The notes: generated by a model from the sequence alone, not told the origin. A stretch of DNA of 64,000 nucleotides from Limnobacter sp. SAORIC-580 (GCF_013004065.1 NZ_CP053084.1:372001-436000), one strand, 5' to 3'; counted from the first letter of the stretch, positions 1-10,078 are shown. Program-made: numbers and translations.

Positions 1-285
1 GCCTACATTGGCGACGCACAAATTGGTGAACGGGTGAATGTGGGTGCAGGCACCATTACCTGCAATTACGATGGTGCCAACAAGCACCTCACGATCATCG
101 AAGACGATGTTTTTATCGGCTCAGATACCCAATTGGTCGCACCCGTGACGGTGAAGAAGGGTGCCACCCTCGGCGCGGGAACCACCCTCACGAAAGACGC
201 GCCCGAGAATGCACTTACCGTGTCACGTGCCAAACAAATCACGATCACGGGCTGGAAACGCCCGGCCAAATCAACCAAAAAATAA
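1..285 (+). CDS. glmU: GlmU C-terminus (partial): bifunctional GlcN-1-P acetyltransferase / GlcNAc-1-P uridyltransferase
   Basis: The 5' end lies outside the window; 94 codons remain, in frame from base 1 to a TAA at 283-285. They are the end of the left-handed beta-helix acetyltransferase domain: hexapeptide-like repeats, the highly conserved block [16 protein letters not shown], then [13 protein letters not shown]. This domain acetylates glucosamine-1-phosphate before UDP transfer, giving UDP-GlcNAc for peptidoglycan and LPS. glmS, which makes the upstream sugar phosphate, starts 16 bp downstream on the same strand, so the two probably form one transcript. Identity is secure; only the missing uridyltransferase half cannot be judged. 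Confidence 0.97.
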   Translation, partial: AYIGDAQIGERVNVGAGTITCNYDGANKHLTIIEDDVFIGSDTQLVAPVTVKKGATLGAGTTLTKDAPENALTVSRAKQITITGWKRPAKSTKK

Positions 286-301
286 AGGAATACCTCACAC
301 C

Positions 302-2143
302 ATGTGCGGAATCGTCGGCGTACTCTCAAAAACCAACAGCGTGCCAGTGTTGATTGATGGCCTGAAGAAACTTGAATACCGCGGATACGACTCAGCCGGG
401 CTGGCCATTCAGTCCGATCTCGATCATTCCATTCACCGTGCGCGCAGCGTGGGTCGTGTGGTTGAGCTCGACTCCAGTACCAAAACCCTGAGTGCACGAA
501 TGGGCATTGCTCACACCCGTTGGGCTACACATGGTGTGCCCAGTGAGCGCAACGCACACCCTCACATCAGTGAAGGGCGGGGTGTTTCGGTCAGCGTGGT
601 TCACAACGGTATTATTGAAAACCACGAGGAAATCCGCAAGGCGCTGACTGCTGAAGGCTACGTTTTTCAGTCCGACACCGACACCGAGGTCATCGCCCAC
701 CTCACCCACAAGCATTTGGTTCAGGGGCTTGAGTTGATGGCAGCCGTGCAGGCCACAGTAAAAAAGCTGGAAGGTGCTTTTGCCATCGCGGTTATTTGTA
801 ACACAGCACCGCTGACCTTGCTGGCTTCCAAGAAAGGTGCACCTCTCTTGGTGGGGCATGGCGAAGGTGAATACTTTTTGGCTTCCGATGCTTCGGCACT
901 CGTGGCCTACACCAAGCAAATTACCTACCTGGAAGAAAACGACGTGGTGCAGTTGCACACCACTGGGGTTTCATTCTTTGATGGCGCAGGTCTTCAGGTT
1001 GAGCGGCCCATCATCGAAAGTCAGCTTTCGGCTGATGCCGTGGAACTGGGCCCCTACGCCCACTACATGCAAAAGGAAATTTACGAACAGCCTGGCGCAA
1101 TCGCAGCCACGCTGGAAATGGTCAGCAATGCATCTGCCGTAAAACCAGAACTGTTTGGCGCAGAGGCTGGCAATATTCTACCGGGCATTCAGCAAGTGCT
1201 TATTCTGGCGTGCGGCACCAGCTACCATGCTGCGCTGGTTGCGCGCTATTGGCTCGAATCGATTGCCGCCTTGCCGACCAATGTTGAAATCGCAAGCGAA
1301 TACCGCTATCGCACCAGCGTCAGTCTGCCTAACACATTGGTGATCACCATTTCGCAATCGGGTGAAACAGCTGACACCCTTGCTGCGCTAGAGCACGCCA
1401 AGTCTCAGGGCATGGTTAATGCCCTGTCCATTTGCAACGTACCTGAATCTGCACTCATTCGCGCCAGCAAGCTGAAGTTTTTAACACGTGCAGGCCCTGA
1501 AATCGGTGTGGCTTCAACCAAGGCATTCACCACGCAACTGGCTGCGCTTTTCACTTTCACGCTGGTCATGGCCAAGCTGCGTGGAAAACTCACCGCCGAG
1601 CAAGAAAAAACCTTACTCACGCAACTGCGTCATTTGCCCTCGGCCATGCAAAACATTCTGGCACTCGAGCCTGAAATCAAGGCCTTGGCTGCCAGTTTTG
1701 CAGAGAAGCGCCATGCGCTCTTTTTGGGGCGTGGCGTGCACTATCCCATTGCCATGGAAGGCGCGTTGAAGCTGAAGGAAATCAGCTACATTCATGCTGA
1801 GGCTTACGCTGCTGGTGAATTGAAGCACGGCCCCTTGGCCCTTGTCGATGCCGACATGCCAGTGGTTGCCGTAGCCCCCAAAGACACTTTGATCGAAAAG
1901 TTGAAGTCAAATTTGCAGGAAGTTCGCGCACGTGGCGGTGAGTTGTATATTTTTGCTGACCGAGACACAAAGATCGAAAAAGCCGACGGTGTGCACGTGA
2001 TCAATTTGCTTGATCACGCAGGGCACTTGTCCCCGATTTTGCACACCTTGCCCTTGCAGTTGTTGTCCTATCATGTCGCCTTGGTCAAGGGTACCGATGT
2101 GGACAAACCTCGAAACCTCGCGAAGTCCGTCACCGTCGAGTAA
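302..2143 (+). CDS. glmS: Glutamine-fructose-6-phosphate aminotransferase (isomerizing)
   Basis: 613 aa, the usual length for GlmS. It converts fructose-6-phosphate and glutamine to glucosamine-6-phosphate in the cytoplasm. The ATG at 302 is chosen over the longer open frame because the mature enzyme must begin M-C-G-I-V-G: Cys2 is the N-terminal nucleophile of the class II glutaminase domain, and AAGGAA lies a few bases upstream. Visible motifs are the glutaminase elements HTRWATHG and HNGIIEN. Two SIS sugar-isomerase domains follow (first with ACGTSYHA and SQSGETADT, second with GRG and [17 protein letters not shown]), and the family ending [11 protein letters not shown] closes the protein. 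Its last 14 bases overlap the end of the convergent dehydrogenase gene. No glmS ribozyme or sRNA target is visible in the short glmU-glmS gap. Confidence 0.98.
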   Translation: MCGIVGVLSKTNSVPVLIDGLKKLEYRGYDSAGLAIQSDLDHSIHRARSVGRVVELDSSTKTLSARMGIAHTRWATHGVPSERNAHPHISEGRGVSVSVVHNGIIENHEEIRKALTAEGYVFQSDTDTEVIAHLTHKHLVQGLELMAAVQATVKKLEGAFAIAVICNTAPLTLLASKKGAPLLVGHGEGEYFLASDASALVAYTKQITYLEENDVVQLHTTGVSFFDGAGLQVERPIIESQLSADAVELGPYAHYMQKEIYEQPGAIAATLEMVSNASAVKPELFGAEAGNILPGIQQVLILACGTSYHAALVARYWLESIAALPTNVEIASEYRYRTSVSLPNTLVITISQSGETADTLAALEHAKSQGMVNALSICNVPESALIRASKLKFLTRAGPEIGVASTKAFTTQLAALFTFTLVMAKLRGKLTAEQEKTLLTQLRHLPSAMQNILALEPEIKALAASFAEKRHALFLGRGVHYPIAMEGALKLKEISYIHAEAYAAGELKHGPLALVDADMPVVAVAPKDTLIEKLKSNLQEVRARGGELYIFADRDTKIEKADGVHVINLLDHAGHLSPILHTLPLQLLSYHVALVKGTDVDKPRNLAKSVTVE

Positions 2144-2951
2144 GCGACTCTGCTTCTTCGGCCTTGAATTTTTTCAAGGCCTGTTCCGAGCCTTGCATTC
2201 GACTTAAACCTTCGGCCACCCGGTGAAACAATCCGGGTGCCAGTACCAACGGCGCAATCGTCTTGGGCGCAATAATTTTACGCTGACGCTTCTCAATACC
2301 TCGGTACATGGCATCAATCACCTGCTCTGGTTCAATCGCACCAAAAGCACCCTTGTGCCCTCCCCAAAGCACGCCCGCATTCACTTCCTGAATCATGGCC
2401 GTATTGGTAAAGGTGGGGTGTACACAACCCACGTCAATGCCGTCCAATGCCAGCTCTTGGCGGGCCACATCCGCCAGCGCCTCAACTGCGGCTTTGGATG
2501 CTGCATAATGCCCCATTAAAGGCGTGTGAATTGCGGCAGCCAGAGATGAGATCACCTGCAAGTAACCTTTGGTCTCGCGCAGGTAAGGAATGGCAGCGCG
2601 GATGGTGTTGAATGCACCATTTACATTCACCTGCATCACCGCGTCAAAGTCAGCAGGGTTCATGTGCTCAATCGAGCCCATTTTCAAGATTCCGGCGTTC
2701 ACCACGACTACATCAATCCTGCCAAAGCGCTCTTTGCACTCTGCCATCGCAAGCTCAAGATCAGCAGGCTTGCACACATTGGCTTGGCAGCCAGCAATTC
2801 CCTCTCCGCCCAAAGTTTCAACTTGCGCAAACACCGCCTCAGCGTTCAAGTCCACAATAAAGGCTTTGCCCCCTTTGCTGATCACTTTTGCAGCCAAGCC
2901 CGCACCAAGACCCCGAGCGCCACCCGTAATAAACACCACTTTGTTTTTCAT
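2130..2951 (-). CDS. Short-chain dehydrogenase/reductase (SDR)
   Basis: 273 aa classical SDR, substrate unknown. The Rossmann glycine motif GGARGLGAG sits near the N-terminus after an ITGG strand. NAGIL follows strand beta-4. The catalytic set is S-S-L in the middle plus Y-A-A-S-K (YxxxK). The ATG at 2951 is preferred over a TTG eight codons upstream because it is followed directly by the beta-1 strand ([10 protein letters not shown]) and preceded by a weak GGAA. The gene lies 20 bp behind the alpha/beta hydrolase on the same strand, so both are probably co-transcribed. With the divergent AraC-type regulator they look like a small catabolic or lipid/ester-processing unit; that role is inference. 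The 3' end overlaps glmS by 14 bp. Confidence 0.88.
   Translation of the reverse strand: MKNKVVFITGGARGLGAGLAAKVISKGGKAFIVDLNAEAVFAQVETLGGEGIAGCQANVCKPADLELAMAECKERFGRIDVVVVNAGILKMGSIEHMNPADFDAVMQVNVNGAFNTIRAAIPYLRETKGYLQVISSLAAAIHTPLMGHYAASKAAVEALADVARQELALDGIDVGCVHPTFTNTAMIQEVNAGVLWGGHKGAFGAIEPEQVIDAMYRGIEKRQRKIIAPKTIAPLVLAPGLFHRVAEGLSRMQGSEQALKKFKAEEAESLTRR
2161..2180. other. Perfect 8-bp hairpin just past glmS, inside the convergent gene
   Basis: GCCTTGAA, TTTT loop, TTCAAGGC. It starts 17 bp after the glmS stop and lies within the final codons of the minus-strand dehydrogenase. It has no U-tract on either side, so it is not a standard intrinsic terminator. It could still define or protect the glmS 3' end, since the two genes leave no non-coding space for one. 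Confidence 0.5.
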
Positions 2952-2971
2952 ATTCAATTCCAGAATGTCAA

Positions 2972-3868
2972 TCAAAGGTTTTCAATAAATTCGATACAAT
3001 CTGCAGCAAAGCGGTCAGGCGCTTCCTCCATCGGAATGTGGCCCACCTCTCGGTACACCTTCAGTTCCGAGTGCGGAATATCCCGATTGAATCGGCCTGC
3101 CATTTCAATGCTCACCCATCGGTCGTCACCGCCCCACACAATCAATGTTTTGCACTGAATCTCAGGCAAACGTTCCGAGCCTAGTTCTCCGTCGGTGAAC
3201 ACACCGACCATATGCCCCACAGCGCTTCGGTTCGGTTTGTGCATGAACAGCTCCAGGTACCTTTCAAGCACTTCTTTTTTCAGTTTACTTTTGTCGCCAT
3301 ATACATCACGCACGGCCATTCGCAGCAAAAATGCGGGCACTGCGTGTCGCGTCAGCCAGGCAATTGGTTTGATCGTAAACAGGGTGATGTAAATCGGCAG
3401 CGGTTGTTGATATCCAACAGCATCAGAAATGATCAAGCCACGCACCCGCTCCGGGTGTCTTTGCGCCTGGTCCCAACTTAAAAAACCACCAAATGAATTG
3501 CCGATCATCACGCATTTTTTAATCTGCAACTCGTCCAGTACCGCATCTACAAACTGCTGATAGAAAGCCACGTCCATTTTCCGAACGCAGCCTTGTTGGT
3601 CGAGCGCAGGCCCAGTCAAACCGAATGGTGGTAAATCGAATCGAATAATCCTGAATTGTTTGCTCATCTGCGCACACACATCACTCCATGTGTGCAGGCT
3701 GGCAGCAAAGCCGTGAATCATGACCACATCAGGCCCACTCCCCTCAATACTCACATGCACTTTCAGCCCCATGCAGTCCAGGAAAATAGATGTGGGCAAG
3801 GCATGTTTCTCGATTAGCGTCCTTTTGTCTGGGCCAGCCCATCCGAATTCATTCAGCAATCTGTTCAC
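2972..3868 (-). CDS. Alpha/beta-fold hydrolase
   Basis: About 298 aa. The fold is shown by the oxyanion strand VVMIHGF, the nucleophile elbow G-N-S-F-G-G, an acidic residue in VWGGDDRW and the late catalytic His in REVGHIP, followed by a typical C-terminal helix. The start is taken as GTG at 3866-3868 because AGGAG lies 7 bases before it; a TTG nine codons upstream has no site of this kind. No signal peptide is visible, so a cytoplasmic esterase or hydrolase is likely; the substrate cannot be told from the sequence. It is the promoter-proximal gene of a two-gene unit with the SDR and is divergent from the AraC-type regulator 107 bp away. Confidence 0.85.
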   Translation of the reverse strand: MNRLLNEFGWAGPDKRTLIEKHALPTSIFLDCMGLKVHVSIEGSGPDVVMIHGFAASLHTWSDVCAQMSKQFRIIRFDLPPFGLTGPALDQQGCVRKMDVAFYQQFVDAVLDELQIKKCVMIGNSFGGFLSWDQAQRHPERVRGLIISDAVGYQQPLPIYITLFTIKPIAWLTRHAVPAFLLRMAVRDVYGDKSKLKKEVLERYLELFMHKPNRSAVGHMVGVFTDGELGSERLPEIQCKTLIVWGGDDRWVSIEMAGRFNRDIPHSELKVYREVGHIPMEEAPDRFAADCIEFIENL

Positions 3869-3927
3869 GCGATGTCTCCTGCGGTTTTCGTTCAATACAG
3901 TGTAGAAGCCCCACGTGCTGCTCGAAC

Positions 3928-3941
3928 TTGATTACAATCAA
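3928..3941. promoter_or_regulatory. Inverted repeat in the hydrolase/AraC divergent region (candidate operator)
   Basis: TTGATT-AC-AATCAA is a perfect 6+6 bp palindrome with a 2-bp centre, and a third TTGAT half follows at 3948. It lies in the 107-bp gap between the divergent hydrolase and the AraC-type regulator, about 35 bp before the regulator start, where an autoregulatory operator would be expected. AraC proteins more often use direct repeats, so another regulator is possible. Confidence 0.4.
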
Positions 3942-3975
3942 CGGTAGTTGATATTTCCGGACAAATCCTGCTCCT

Positions 3976-5022
3976 ATGCAAGCTCGCCGAACTGTTGCCA
4001 GTGTAAAAATTCTGAGTGAGCTAGGCGTAAGGCTTGGCTCTACCCGCAGCGCGCTTCTCATGGGTTCCTCGATTTTGCCGGCCCAGCTGGATGATCCCCA
4101 TCTCGAAATCGATCCTGATCAAGAGTTGCAGGTGATCCACAATCTGGTGCGCCTGCATGGCAAAGTACCCGGGCTTGGGCTAATGGCCGGCGCTGAATAT
4201 CACCTGACCACCTACGGTATTTGGGGCTATGCACTCATCACCAGCCCAACCTTCAGACAGGCCGTCGAACTCGGTTTGCGCTATCTCGATCTCACGTTTG
4301 CATTTTCAAAAGTCGAATTGGTGCTGGGCAACGGCCTGGCATCCATGATCCTGTCGGTCGATCATTTGCCCCCGGCAGTGCGTTCATTTGTGGCTGAGCG
4401 CGATTGCTCTGCCATTCAGGTTTTGCAGCGAGAATTGTTTGGCGTCAGCTTGCCTTTGCGCGTTGTTGAATTCGCATTTGCACCCAATGCGCCCATGGCT
4501 CAATACGAAGCCATGTTTGGCTGCATTCCGCAGTTCAATGCCGCAGTTAACAGGGCCACATTCGACGATCAGTGGCTTAATTTGCCTTTGCCCAAAGCCA
4601 ACGAGCACAGTGCCCGTTTCTGCGAGACTCAGCTTGAGAATCTGCTGTCACGCCGAATGCAGCGGGGCGGCGTGTCCGCCTGGTTGCGCAACAAATTGCT
4701 GGCTGACTTGTCGTCTTCCCCGAGCCTCGCGCAAATAGCCACCGATCACTTCATGACAGAGCGCACCTTGCGAAGGCGTCTGACCGACGAGGGTACCAGC
4801 TATCGCGATCTGCTGGCCGAAGTTCGTCAAACCATGGCCGAGGAACTGCTCAGTTCTACAGGGCTCAGTGTGTCTGAGGTTTCTGCCCGGCTCGGCTACT
4901 CGTCGCCCTCAGCCTTTATCCATGCTTTTCAGAAATGGCACAATTGTTCACCTCGCCAGTTTCTGGATGCTCGATCGAAGCAGATAGAGCGCCACCAGTC
5001 CGGGAATGGCAGCCACGGTTGA
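3976..5022 (+). CDS. AraC-family transcriptional regulator
   Basis: 348 aa. Roughly residues 15-200 resemble the arabinose-binding-type N-terminal domain found in OruR/ArgR-like and lipid-responsive AraC proteins (for example the GLGLMAGAEYHLTTYGIWGYA stretch, positions 4174-4236). Residues about 235-335 hold the two helix-turn-helix units of the family. The first unit reads LAQIATDHFMTERTLRRRL and the second contains VSEVSARLGYSSPSAFIHAF, ending in the conserved W-x-x-x-S-P-R-Q-F signature. It is divergent from the hydrolase-SDR pair and probably regulates it; the ligand is unknown. Its last 75 bases overlap the 3' end of the convergent permease gene, an unusually long coding overlap. Confidence 0.9.
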   Translation: MQARRTVASVKILSELGVRLGSTRSALLMGSSILPAQLDDPHLEIDPDQELQVIHNLVRLHGKVPGLGLMAGAEYHLTTYGIWGYALITSPTFRQAVELGLRYLDLTFAFSKVELVLGNGLASMILSVDHLPPAVRSFVAERDCSAIQVLQRELFGVSLPLRVVEFAFAPNAPMAQYEAMFGCIPQFNAAVNRATFDDQWLNLPLPKANEHSARFCETQLENLLSRRMQRGGVSAWLRNKLLADLSSSPSLAQIATDHFMTERTLRRRLTDEGTSYRDLLAEVRQTMAEELLSSTGLSVSEVSARLGYSSPSAFIHAFQKWHNCSPRQFLDARSKQIERHQSGNGSHG

Positions 5023-6171
5023 GAACACAAAAAAGTCGCTCCATCCATAGGCCGCCACCACATACCCGGCAGGGGCAGCCAGGTAAACCCGTCCCATAGC
5101 CGCTAACGATGAAAGCAAAGCGTATTGTGTTGCTGAGAATTCCTTGCTGCACAGGCTGGTCAACAAGCCAACAAAAGCAGCGGTTCCCATACCCCCACAC
5201 AGGTTCTCAACAAATACGGCACTGCCCATGGCCCAAATATTCGGTTCGATGAGCGACAACGCCCAAAATGACAAATTTGAAACCGCCTGAAATATTCCAA
5301 ACAACATCAGCGAGCCATAGAGACCCATCCGTGTCATCAATGCGCCCCCCAGAAATGCGCCCAACAGTGTGGCGATCAGGCTCACCGTCTTGTTCACGGC
5401 ACCCACTTCGGTCAATGTAAAACCCAATCCCTTGAGCAGAAATGCAGTGGTCAATGAACCCGCAAACGCATCTCCCACCTTGTAAAGCACAATCAACAGC
5501 AAAATCCAGATCGCCGCTTCTTTGCTCATGAAGTTGCCTGTCGACTCCCTCACAATGTCAAACAGTTTTCTTTTCGAAGCTCGCCTGGCCAGGTCCTCGG
5601 GTGTGTCGGCGGTGGGGCTTAAAGCAGTTATCACAGCGCAGGCGGCAATCAGCCCCGCCATCAACAGGTAGGTGCCAGTCCAGCCCAGGTACTCGCCAGC
5701 CAGTATCAATGCCAGTCCGCCTGAAACCAACATGGCTACCCGATAACCTGTTACGTAGTAAGCAGCGCCAAGACCGCGTTCAGGAGCGGGAAGCAGGTCC
5801 GTGCGGTAGGCATCAATCGCCATGTCCTGCGTCGATGAACAAAAGGCAATGGCCACGGCAACTGCAGCCACTGTCCAGGCAGAATGTGCGTCCACAAATG
5901 CCATGGCGGCAATCAGGCCGGCACAGGCCAATTGCATCAGCGCAATCCAGCCACGCCTTTGGTCAAAAAACCCAGGCTTCAAGTAATCGAGAAAGGGCGA
6001 CCACAAAAATTTGTAGGTGTAAGGAAATCCCACCACCGCGTACAAACCGATGGTTTTAATGTCCACATTCTCGACTGCCAGCCAGGCTTGAAGGGTGCTT
6101 CCTGTCAGGGCCAGGGGTAGTCCACTCGAAAAACCAAGAATTAATATACAAATAAGACGGAAAGGGGGCAT
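4948..6171 (-). CDS. ampG: AmpG-like major facilitator superfamily permease
   Basis: 407 aa, about 12 hydrophobic segments, inner membrane. The N-terminus (FSSGLPLALTGSTLQAWL) and the following GLYAVVGFPYTYKFLWSP are hallmarks of AmpG-type transporters, which import anhydro-muropeptides for cell-wall recycling. A conserved D-A-Y-R segment follows TM4. It is shorter than the Escherichia coli protein, as in many beta- and alphaproteobacteria, so the exact substrate is family-based inference. The ATG at 6171 has no evident Shine-Dalgarno sequence. The start lies only 50 bp from the divergent tRNA-Tyr, and the tRNA promoter fills that gap. The 3' end overlaps the AraC gene. Confidence 0.85.
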   Translation of the reverse strand: MPPFRLICILILGFSSGLPLALTGSTLQAWLAVENVDIKTIGLYAVVGFPYTYKFLWSPFLDYLKPGFFDQRRGWIALMQLACAGLIAAMAFVDAHSAWTVAAVAVAIAFCSSTQDMAIDAYRTDLLPAPERGLGAAYYVTGYRVAMLVSGGLALILAGEYLGWTGTYLLMAGLIAACAVITALSPTADTPEDLARRASKRKLFDIVRESTGNFMSKEAAIWILLLIVLYKVGDAFAGSLTTAFLLKGLGFTLTEVGAVNKTVSLIATLLGAFLGGALMTRMGLYGSLMLFGIFQAVSNLSFWALSLIEPNIWAMGSAVFVENLCGGMGTAAFVGLLTSLCSKEFSATQYALLSSLAAMGRVYLAAPAGYVVAAYGWSDFFVFSTVAAIPGLVALYLLRSSIQKLAR

Positions 6172-6177
6172 GAGGTG

Positions 6178-6206
6178 TTGACGTTGTTTAAAAAAGCATC
6201 CATAAT
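6178..6206 (+). promoter_or_regulatory. Sigma-70 promoter of the tRNA-Tyr/Gly/Thr-tufA unit
   Basis: TTGACG (6178-6183), a 17-bp spacer and CATAAT (6201-6206). The predicted start is near 6213, about 9 bp before the mature tRNA-Tyr 5' end. The downstream discriminator is G+C-rich (CCGGGG), the type seen at stringently controlled stable-RNA promoters. Confidence 0.75.
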
Positions 6207-6221
6207 CCGGGGTTCTCTTTT

Positions 6222-6307
6222 GGAGAGATGCCCGAGTGGCTAAAGGGGGCAGACTGTAAATCTGTTGGCTTACGCCTACGTTGGTTCGAATCCAACTCTC
6301 TCCACCA
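6222..6307 (+). tRNA. tRNA-Tyr (GTA)
   Basis: 86 nt including an encoded CCA. The acceptor stem is GGAGAGA/TCTCTCC with discriminator A. The anticodon arm is CAGA-CT-GTA-AA-TCTG (anticodon 6256-6258). A long variable arm is present, as expected for a bacterial class II tRNA-Tyr. First gene of a three-tRNA cluster ahead of tuf, a widely conserved proteobacterial arrangement. Confidence 0.98.
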
Positions 6308-6360
6308 AGAATTCAAGCAGTTTAACCGAGTGCGCCCTTGAAAAGGGGCGTGCAAGGTGT

Positions 6361-6434
6361 GCGGGTGTAGCTCAATGGTAGAGCTGAAGCCTTCCAAGCT
6401 TAAGACGAGGGTTCGATTCCCTTCACCCGCTCCA
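6361..6434 (+). tRNA. tRNA-Gly (TCC)
   Basis: 74 nt with encoded CCA. Acceptor stem GCGGGTG/CACCCGC, discriminator T, anticodon TCC at 6393-6395 and a normal GTTCGATTCC T-loop region. Second tRNA of the tuf-linked cluster. Confidence 0.98.
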
Positions 6435-6451
6435 GGCTTTAATAGAAAGTT

Positions 6452-6526
<75 letters not shown>

Positions 6527-6574
6527 TACCGTTATAACTGCACTCCTTTGTTGGGTGCCCGCACCGAGGTCGTC

Positions 6575-7770
<1,196 letters not shown>

Positions 7771-7782
7771 TTCGAGTTTTTT

Positions 7783-7858
7783 AGGGCAATAGCTCAATTG
7801 GCAGAGCGTCGGTCTCCAAAACCGAAGGTTGTGGGTTCGATTCCCTCTTGCCCTGCCA
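7783..7858 (+). tRNA. tRNA-Trp (CCA)
   Basis: 76 nt with encoded CCA. Acceptor stem AGGGCAA/TTGCCCT, discriminator G, anticodon stem TCGGT/ACCGA and anticodon CCA at 7816-7818. It lies 14 bp after tufA and 57 bp before secE, the standard tuf-trnW-secE-nusG order. Confidence 0.98.
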
Positions 7859-7875
7859 AATTTGGTAGGACCGTC

Positions 7876-7897
7876 GCCGCTGAAGCGATTCAGCGGC
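7876..7897 (+). other. 9-bp hairpin with GCGA tetraloop between tRNA-Trp and secE
   Basis: GCCGCTGAA - GCGA - TTCAGCGGC, a perfect stem closed by a GNRA-type tetraloop, 17 nt after the tRNA CCA end and 18 nt before the secE ATG. What follows is TTACATTTT, not a clean U-tract. It may be a weak terminator, or a barrier that protects the secE mRNA after tRNA-Trp is cut out of the transcript. Confidence 0.6.
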
Positions 7898-7915
7898 GGC
7901 TTACATTTTAAGAAT

Positions 7916-8299
7916 ATGGCACAAAACGACATTCAAACAGTATCTACAGGGCAGGACAAGCTGATGCTTGTGCTGGCGATTGCCTTTGCAATCGGTGGCG
8001 CGGTGGCTTATCAGGTTTTGTCAGCAGAAGATTTCTTCATTCGCCTTGGCGTTGTCTTGTTGGGTGTTGTTCTGGCGATTGGCAGTTTTCTGCTCTCTCA
8101 AACCGGCAAGCGGTTTGTGGGTTTCGCCAAAGATTCCGTAAACGAAGCCAAGCGTGTTGTTTGGCCCACTCGCAAAGAAGGGATGCAAATGACCGGTGTG
8201 GTTTTTGTGTTCGTGTTGATCATGTCGATCTATCTTCTTTTGGTGGATAAAACGCTTGAGTGGGTGTTCTACGATCTGATTTTAGGGTGGACAATATAA
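7916..8299 (+). CDS. secE: Preprotein translocase subunit SecE
   Basis: 127 aa, matching the three-helix enterobacterial type. Two hydrophobic segments lie at about residues 15-55, then the conserved amphipathic and final membrane region [14 protein letters not shown], which contacts SecY. The ATG at 7916 follows AAGAAT and gives MAQND; the longer open frame would start inside tRNA-Trp. The stop overlaps the nusG start by one base (TAATG), so translation is coupled. Confidence 0.96.
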   Translation: MAQNDIQTVSTGQDKLMLVLAIAFAIGGAVAYQVLSAEDFFIRLGVVLLGVVLAIGSFLLSQTGKRFVGFAKDSVNEAKRVVWPTRKEGMQMTGVVFVFVLIMSIYLLLVDKTLEWVFYDLILGWTI

Positions 8300-8832
8300 T
8301 GTCAAAACGCTGGTACGTGGTGCACGCCTACTCGGGACTTGAGAAGAGTGTGCAGCGAGCACTGCAGGAGCGCATTGACCGTTCCGAGTTTTCGGACTTG
8401 TTTGGCCAAATCCTGGTTCCCTCTGAAGAAGTGGTTGAAATCAAGGGTGGTCAAAAATCGATTTCCGAGCGCCGTTTCTTCCCGGGTTATGTGTTGGTTG
8501 AAATGGAAATGACTGACGATTCCTGGCATTTGGTCAAAAACACCCCGAAAGTCACAGGTTTTGTGGGTGGTACGGGTAATCGCCCCACGCCGATTTCTCA
8601 GAAAGAAGTCGACAAAATCATGCAGCAAATGCAAGAGGGTGCAGAGAAGCCCAGGCCGAAAGTGCTTTATGAAGTGGGTGAAATGGTTCGTGTCAAAGAG
8701 GGCCCATTTGCCGATTTCAATGGCAACGTTGAAGAAATTAATTACGAGAAAAGCAAGCTTCGTGTGTCTGTCACCATTTTTGGTCGTGCTACACCCGTTG
8801 AGCTGGATTTTCATCAGGTCGAAAAAGTCTGA
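8299..8832 (+). CDS. nusG: Transcription termination/antitermination factor NusG
   Basis: 177 aa. The N-terminal NGN domain starts [13 protein letters not shown], has FPGYVLVEM and binds RNA polymerase. The C-terminal KOW domain ([13 protein letters not shown]) contacts Rho or ribosomal protein S10. The start is fixed by the overlap with secE and by [13 protein letters not shown] matching the family; an upstream in-frame start is rejected. Standard secE-nusG-rplKAJL neighbourhood. Confidence 0.98.
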   Translation: MSKRWYVVHAYSGLEKSVQRALQERIDRSEFSDLFGQILVPSEEVVEIKGGQKSISERRFFPGYVLVEMEMTDDSWHLVKNTPKVTGFVGGTGNRPTPISQKEVDKIMQQMQEGAEKPRPKVLYEVGEMVRVKEGPFADFNGNVEEINYEKSKLRVSVTIFGRATPVELDFHQVEKV

Positions 8833-8865
8833 TCTGAAGGTAGTAAGCTTTCCCGCCGCCTGTAT

Positions 8866-8894
8866 TTGATTGCTGACAGGGTGCACGGTAATTC
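8866..8894 (+). promoter_or_regulatory. Possible promoter in the rplK leader
   Basis: TTGATT (8866-8871), 17-bp spacer, TAATTC (8889-8894) in the 115-bp nusG-rplK gap. The -10 is poor. The leader beyond it is purine-rich with a short AGCG/CGCT stem near 8909-8920, where the L1 autoregulatory site is expected by analogy. Neither site is certain. Confidence 0.35.
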
Positions 8895-8947
8895 AAGCAA
8901 TAAGAGGAGCGGCTCAGCGCTGCGTTTGAACTCACGGAGAAATTTCA

Positions 8948-9379
8948 ATGGCCAAGAAAATCATTGGCTTTATCAAGCTGCAAGTGCCGGCTGGTAAGGC
9001 AAACCCATCCCCACCCATCGGCCCAGCACTGGGTCAGCGTGGTCTGAACATCATGGAATTCTGTAAAGCATTCAATGCCCAAACACAGGGCATGGAACCA
9101 GGCTTGCCAATTCCAGTGGTGATTACCGCTTTCGCAGACAAGTCCTTCACGTTCATCATGAAGACGCCCCCTGCGACCGTGTTGATCAAAAAAGCAGCAA
9201 AAATCACGAAAGGTTCGCCCCGTCCTCATTTGGACAAGGTTGGCAAGATCACTCGTGAGCAAGCTGAAGAAATTGCAAAAACAAAAATGCCTGACCTGAC
9301 CGCTGCTGACATGGATGCTGCTGTACGCACCATCGCTGGTTCAGCCCGCAGCATGGGCATTGTGGTGGAGGGTCTATAA
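8948..9379 (+). CDS. rplK: 50S ribosomal protein L11
   Basis: 143 aa, normal length. Motifs: [20 protein letters not shown] at the N-terminus (thiostrepton/GTPase-centre region) and the C-terminal 23S rRNA-binding part ending [12 protein letters not shown]. The ATG is preceded by CGGAGAAATTTCA. rplA begins immediately after the stop, so L11 and L1 are translated as a coupled pair, as in other proteobacteria where L1 represses both. Confidence 0.98.
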   Translation: MAKKIIGFIKLQVPAGKANPSPPIGPALGQRGLNIMEFCKAFNAQTQGMEPGLPIPVVITAFADKSFTFIMKTPPATVLIKKAAKITKGSPRPHLDKVGKITREQAEEIAKTKMPDLTAADMDAAVRTIAGSARSMGIVVEGL

Positions 9380-10078
9380 ATGGCTAAGTTGTCTAAACGC
9401 ACTCAAGCATTGCGCGCAAAAATTGATCGCAATGCCGTATACCCAGTTGATCAGGCCTTGGGCTTGATCAAGGAAACTGCAACCGCAAAGTTTGATGAGT
9501 CTGTTGACGCAGCCATTCAGTTGGGCGTTGATGCACGTAAATCAGATCAGGTCGTTCGTGGTTCAGTGGTTCTGCCAGCTGGTACTGGTAAAGCAGTACG
9601 CGTTGCTGTGTTTGCCCAAGGAGCCAAAGCAGAGGAAGCCAAGGCCGCTGGTGCTGACATCGTGGGCATGGACGATCTTGCCGCTGAAGTCAAAGCTGGC
9701 AATATGAACTTCGACGTCGTCATTGCTTCCCCTGACACCATGCGCATTGTGGGTACCTTGGGTCAAATCCTCGGTCCACGTGGCCTGATGCCAAACCCGA
9801 AGGTGGGTACCGTGACTCCTGATGTGGCTACAGCGGTTAAAAACGCCAAGGCAGGTCAAGTGCAGTTCCGTACCGACAAGGCTGGCATTATTCACTGCAC
9901 AATTGGGCGCGCCTCTTTTGATGTTGAAAAGCTGAAGTCCAACCTGTCTGCTTTGCTGGACGCGTTGAACAAATCCAAGCCAGCATCGTCCAAGGGTGTG
10001 TACCTGAGAAAGATTGCCGTATCCAGCACCATGGGTGGTGGTGTACGCGTTGACCAAACATCCGTGTTGGGTCAATAA
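9380..10078 (+). CDS. rplA: 50S ribosomal protein L1
   Basis: 232 aa. Conserved stretches are [20 protein letters not shown], the central [17 protein letters not shown] signature and the ending [11 protein letters not shown]. It forms the L1 stalk that guides deacylated tRNA out of the E site, and is the usual translational repressor of rplKA. No gap separates it from rplK. Confidence 0.98.
   Translation: MAKLSKRTQALRAKIDRNAVYPVDQALGLIKETATAKFDESVDAAIQLGVDARKSDQVVRGSVVLPAGTGKAVRVAVFAQGAKAEEAKAAGADIVGMDDLAAEVKAGNMNFDVVIASPDTMRIVGTLGQILGPRGLMPNPKVGTVTPDVATAVKNAKAGQVQFRTDKAGIIHCTIGRASFDVEKLKSNLSALLDALNKSKPASSKGVYLRKIAVSSTMGGGVRVDQTSVLGQ

Noticed and set aside
6548..6574. Upstream extension of the first EF-Tu by nine codons
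   Set aside because: EF-Tu starts at MAKEKF in the second copy and in the family; the extension is non-homologous leader sequence.
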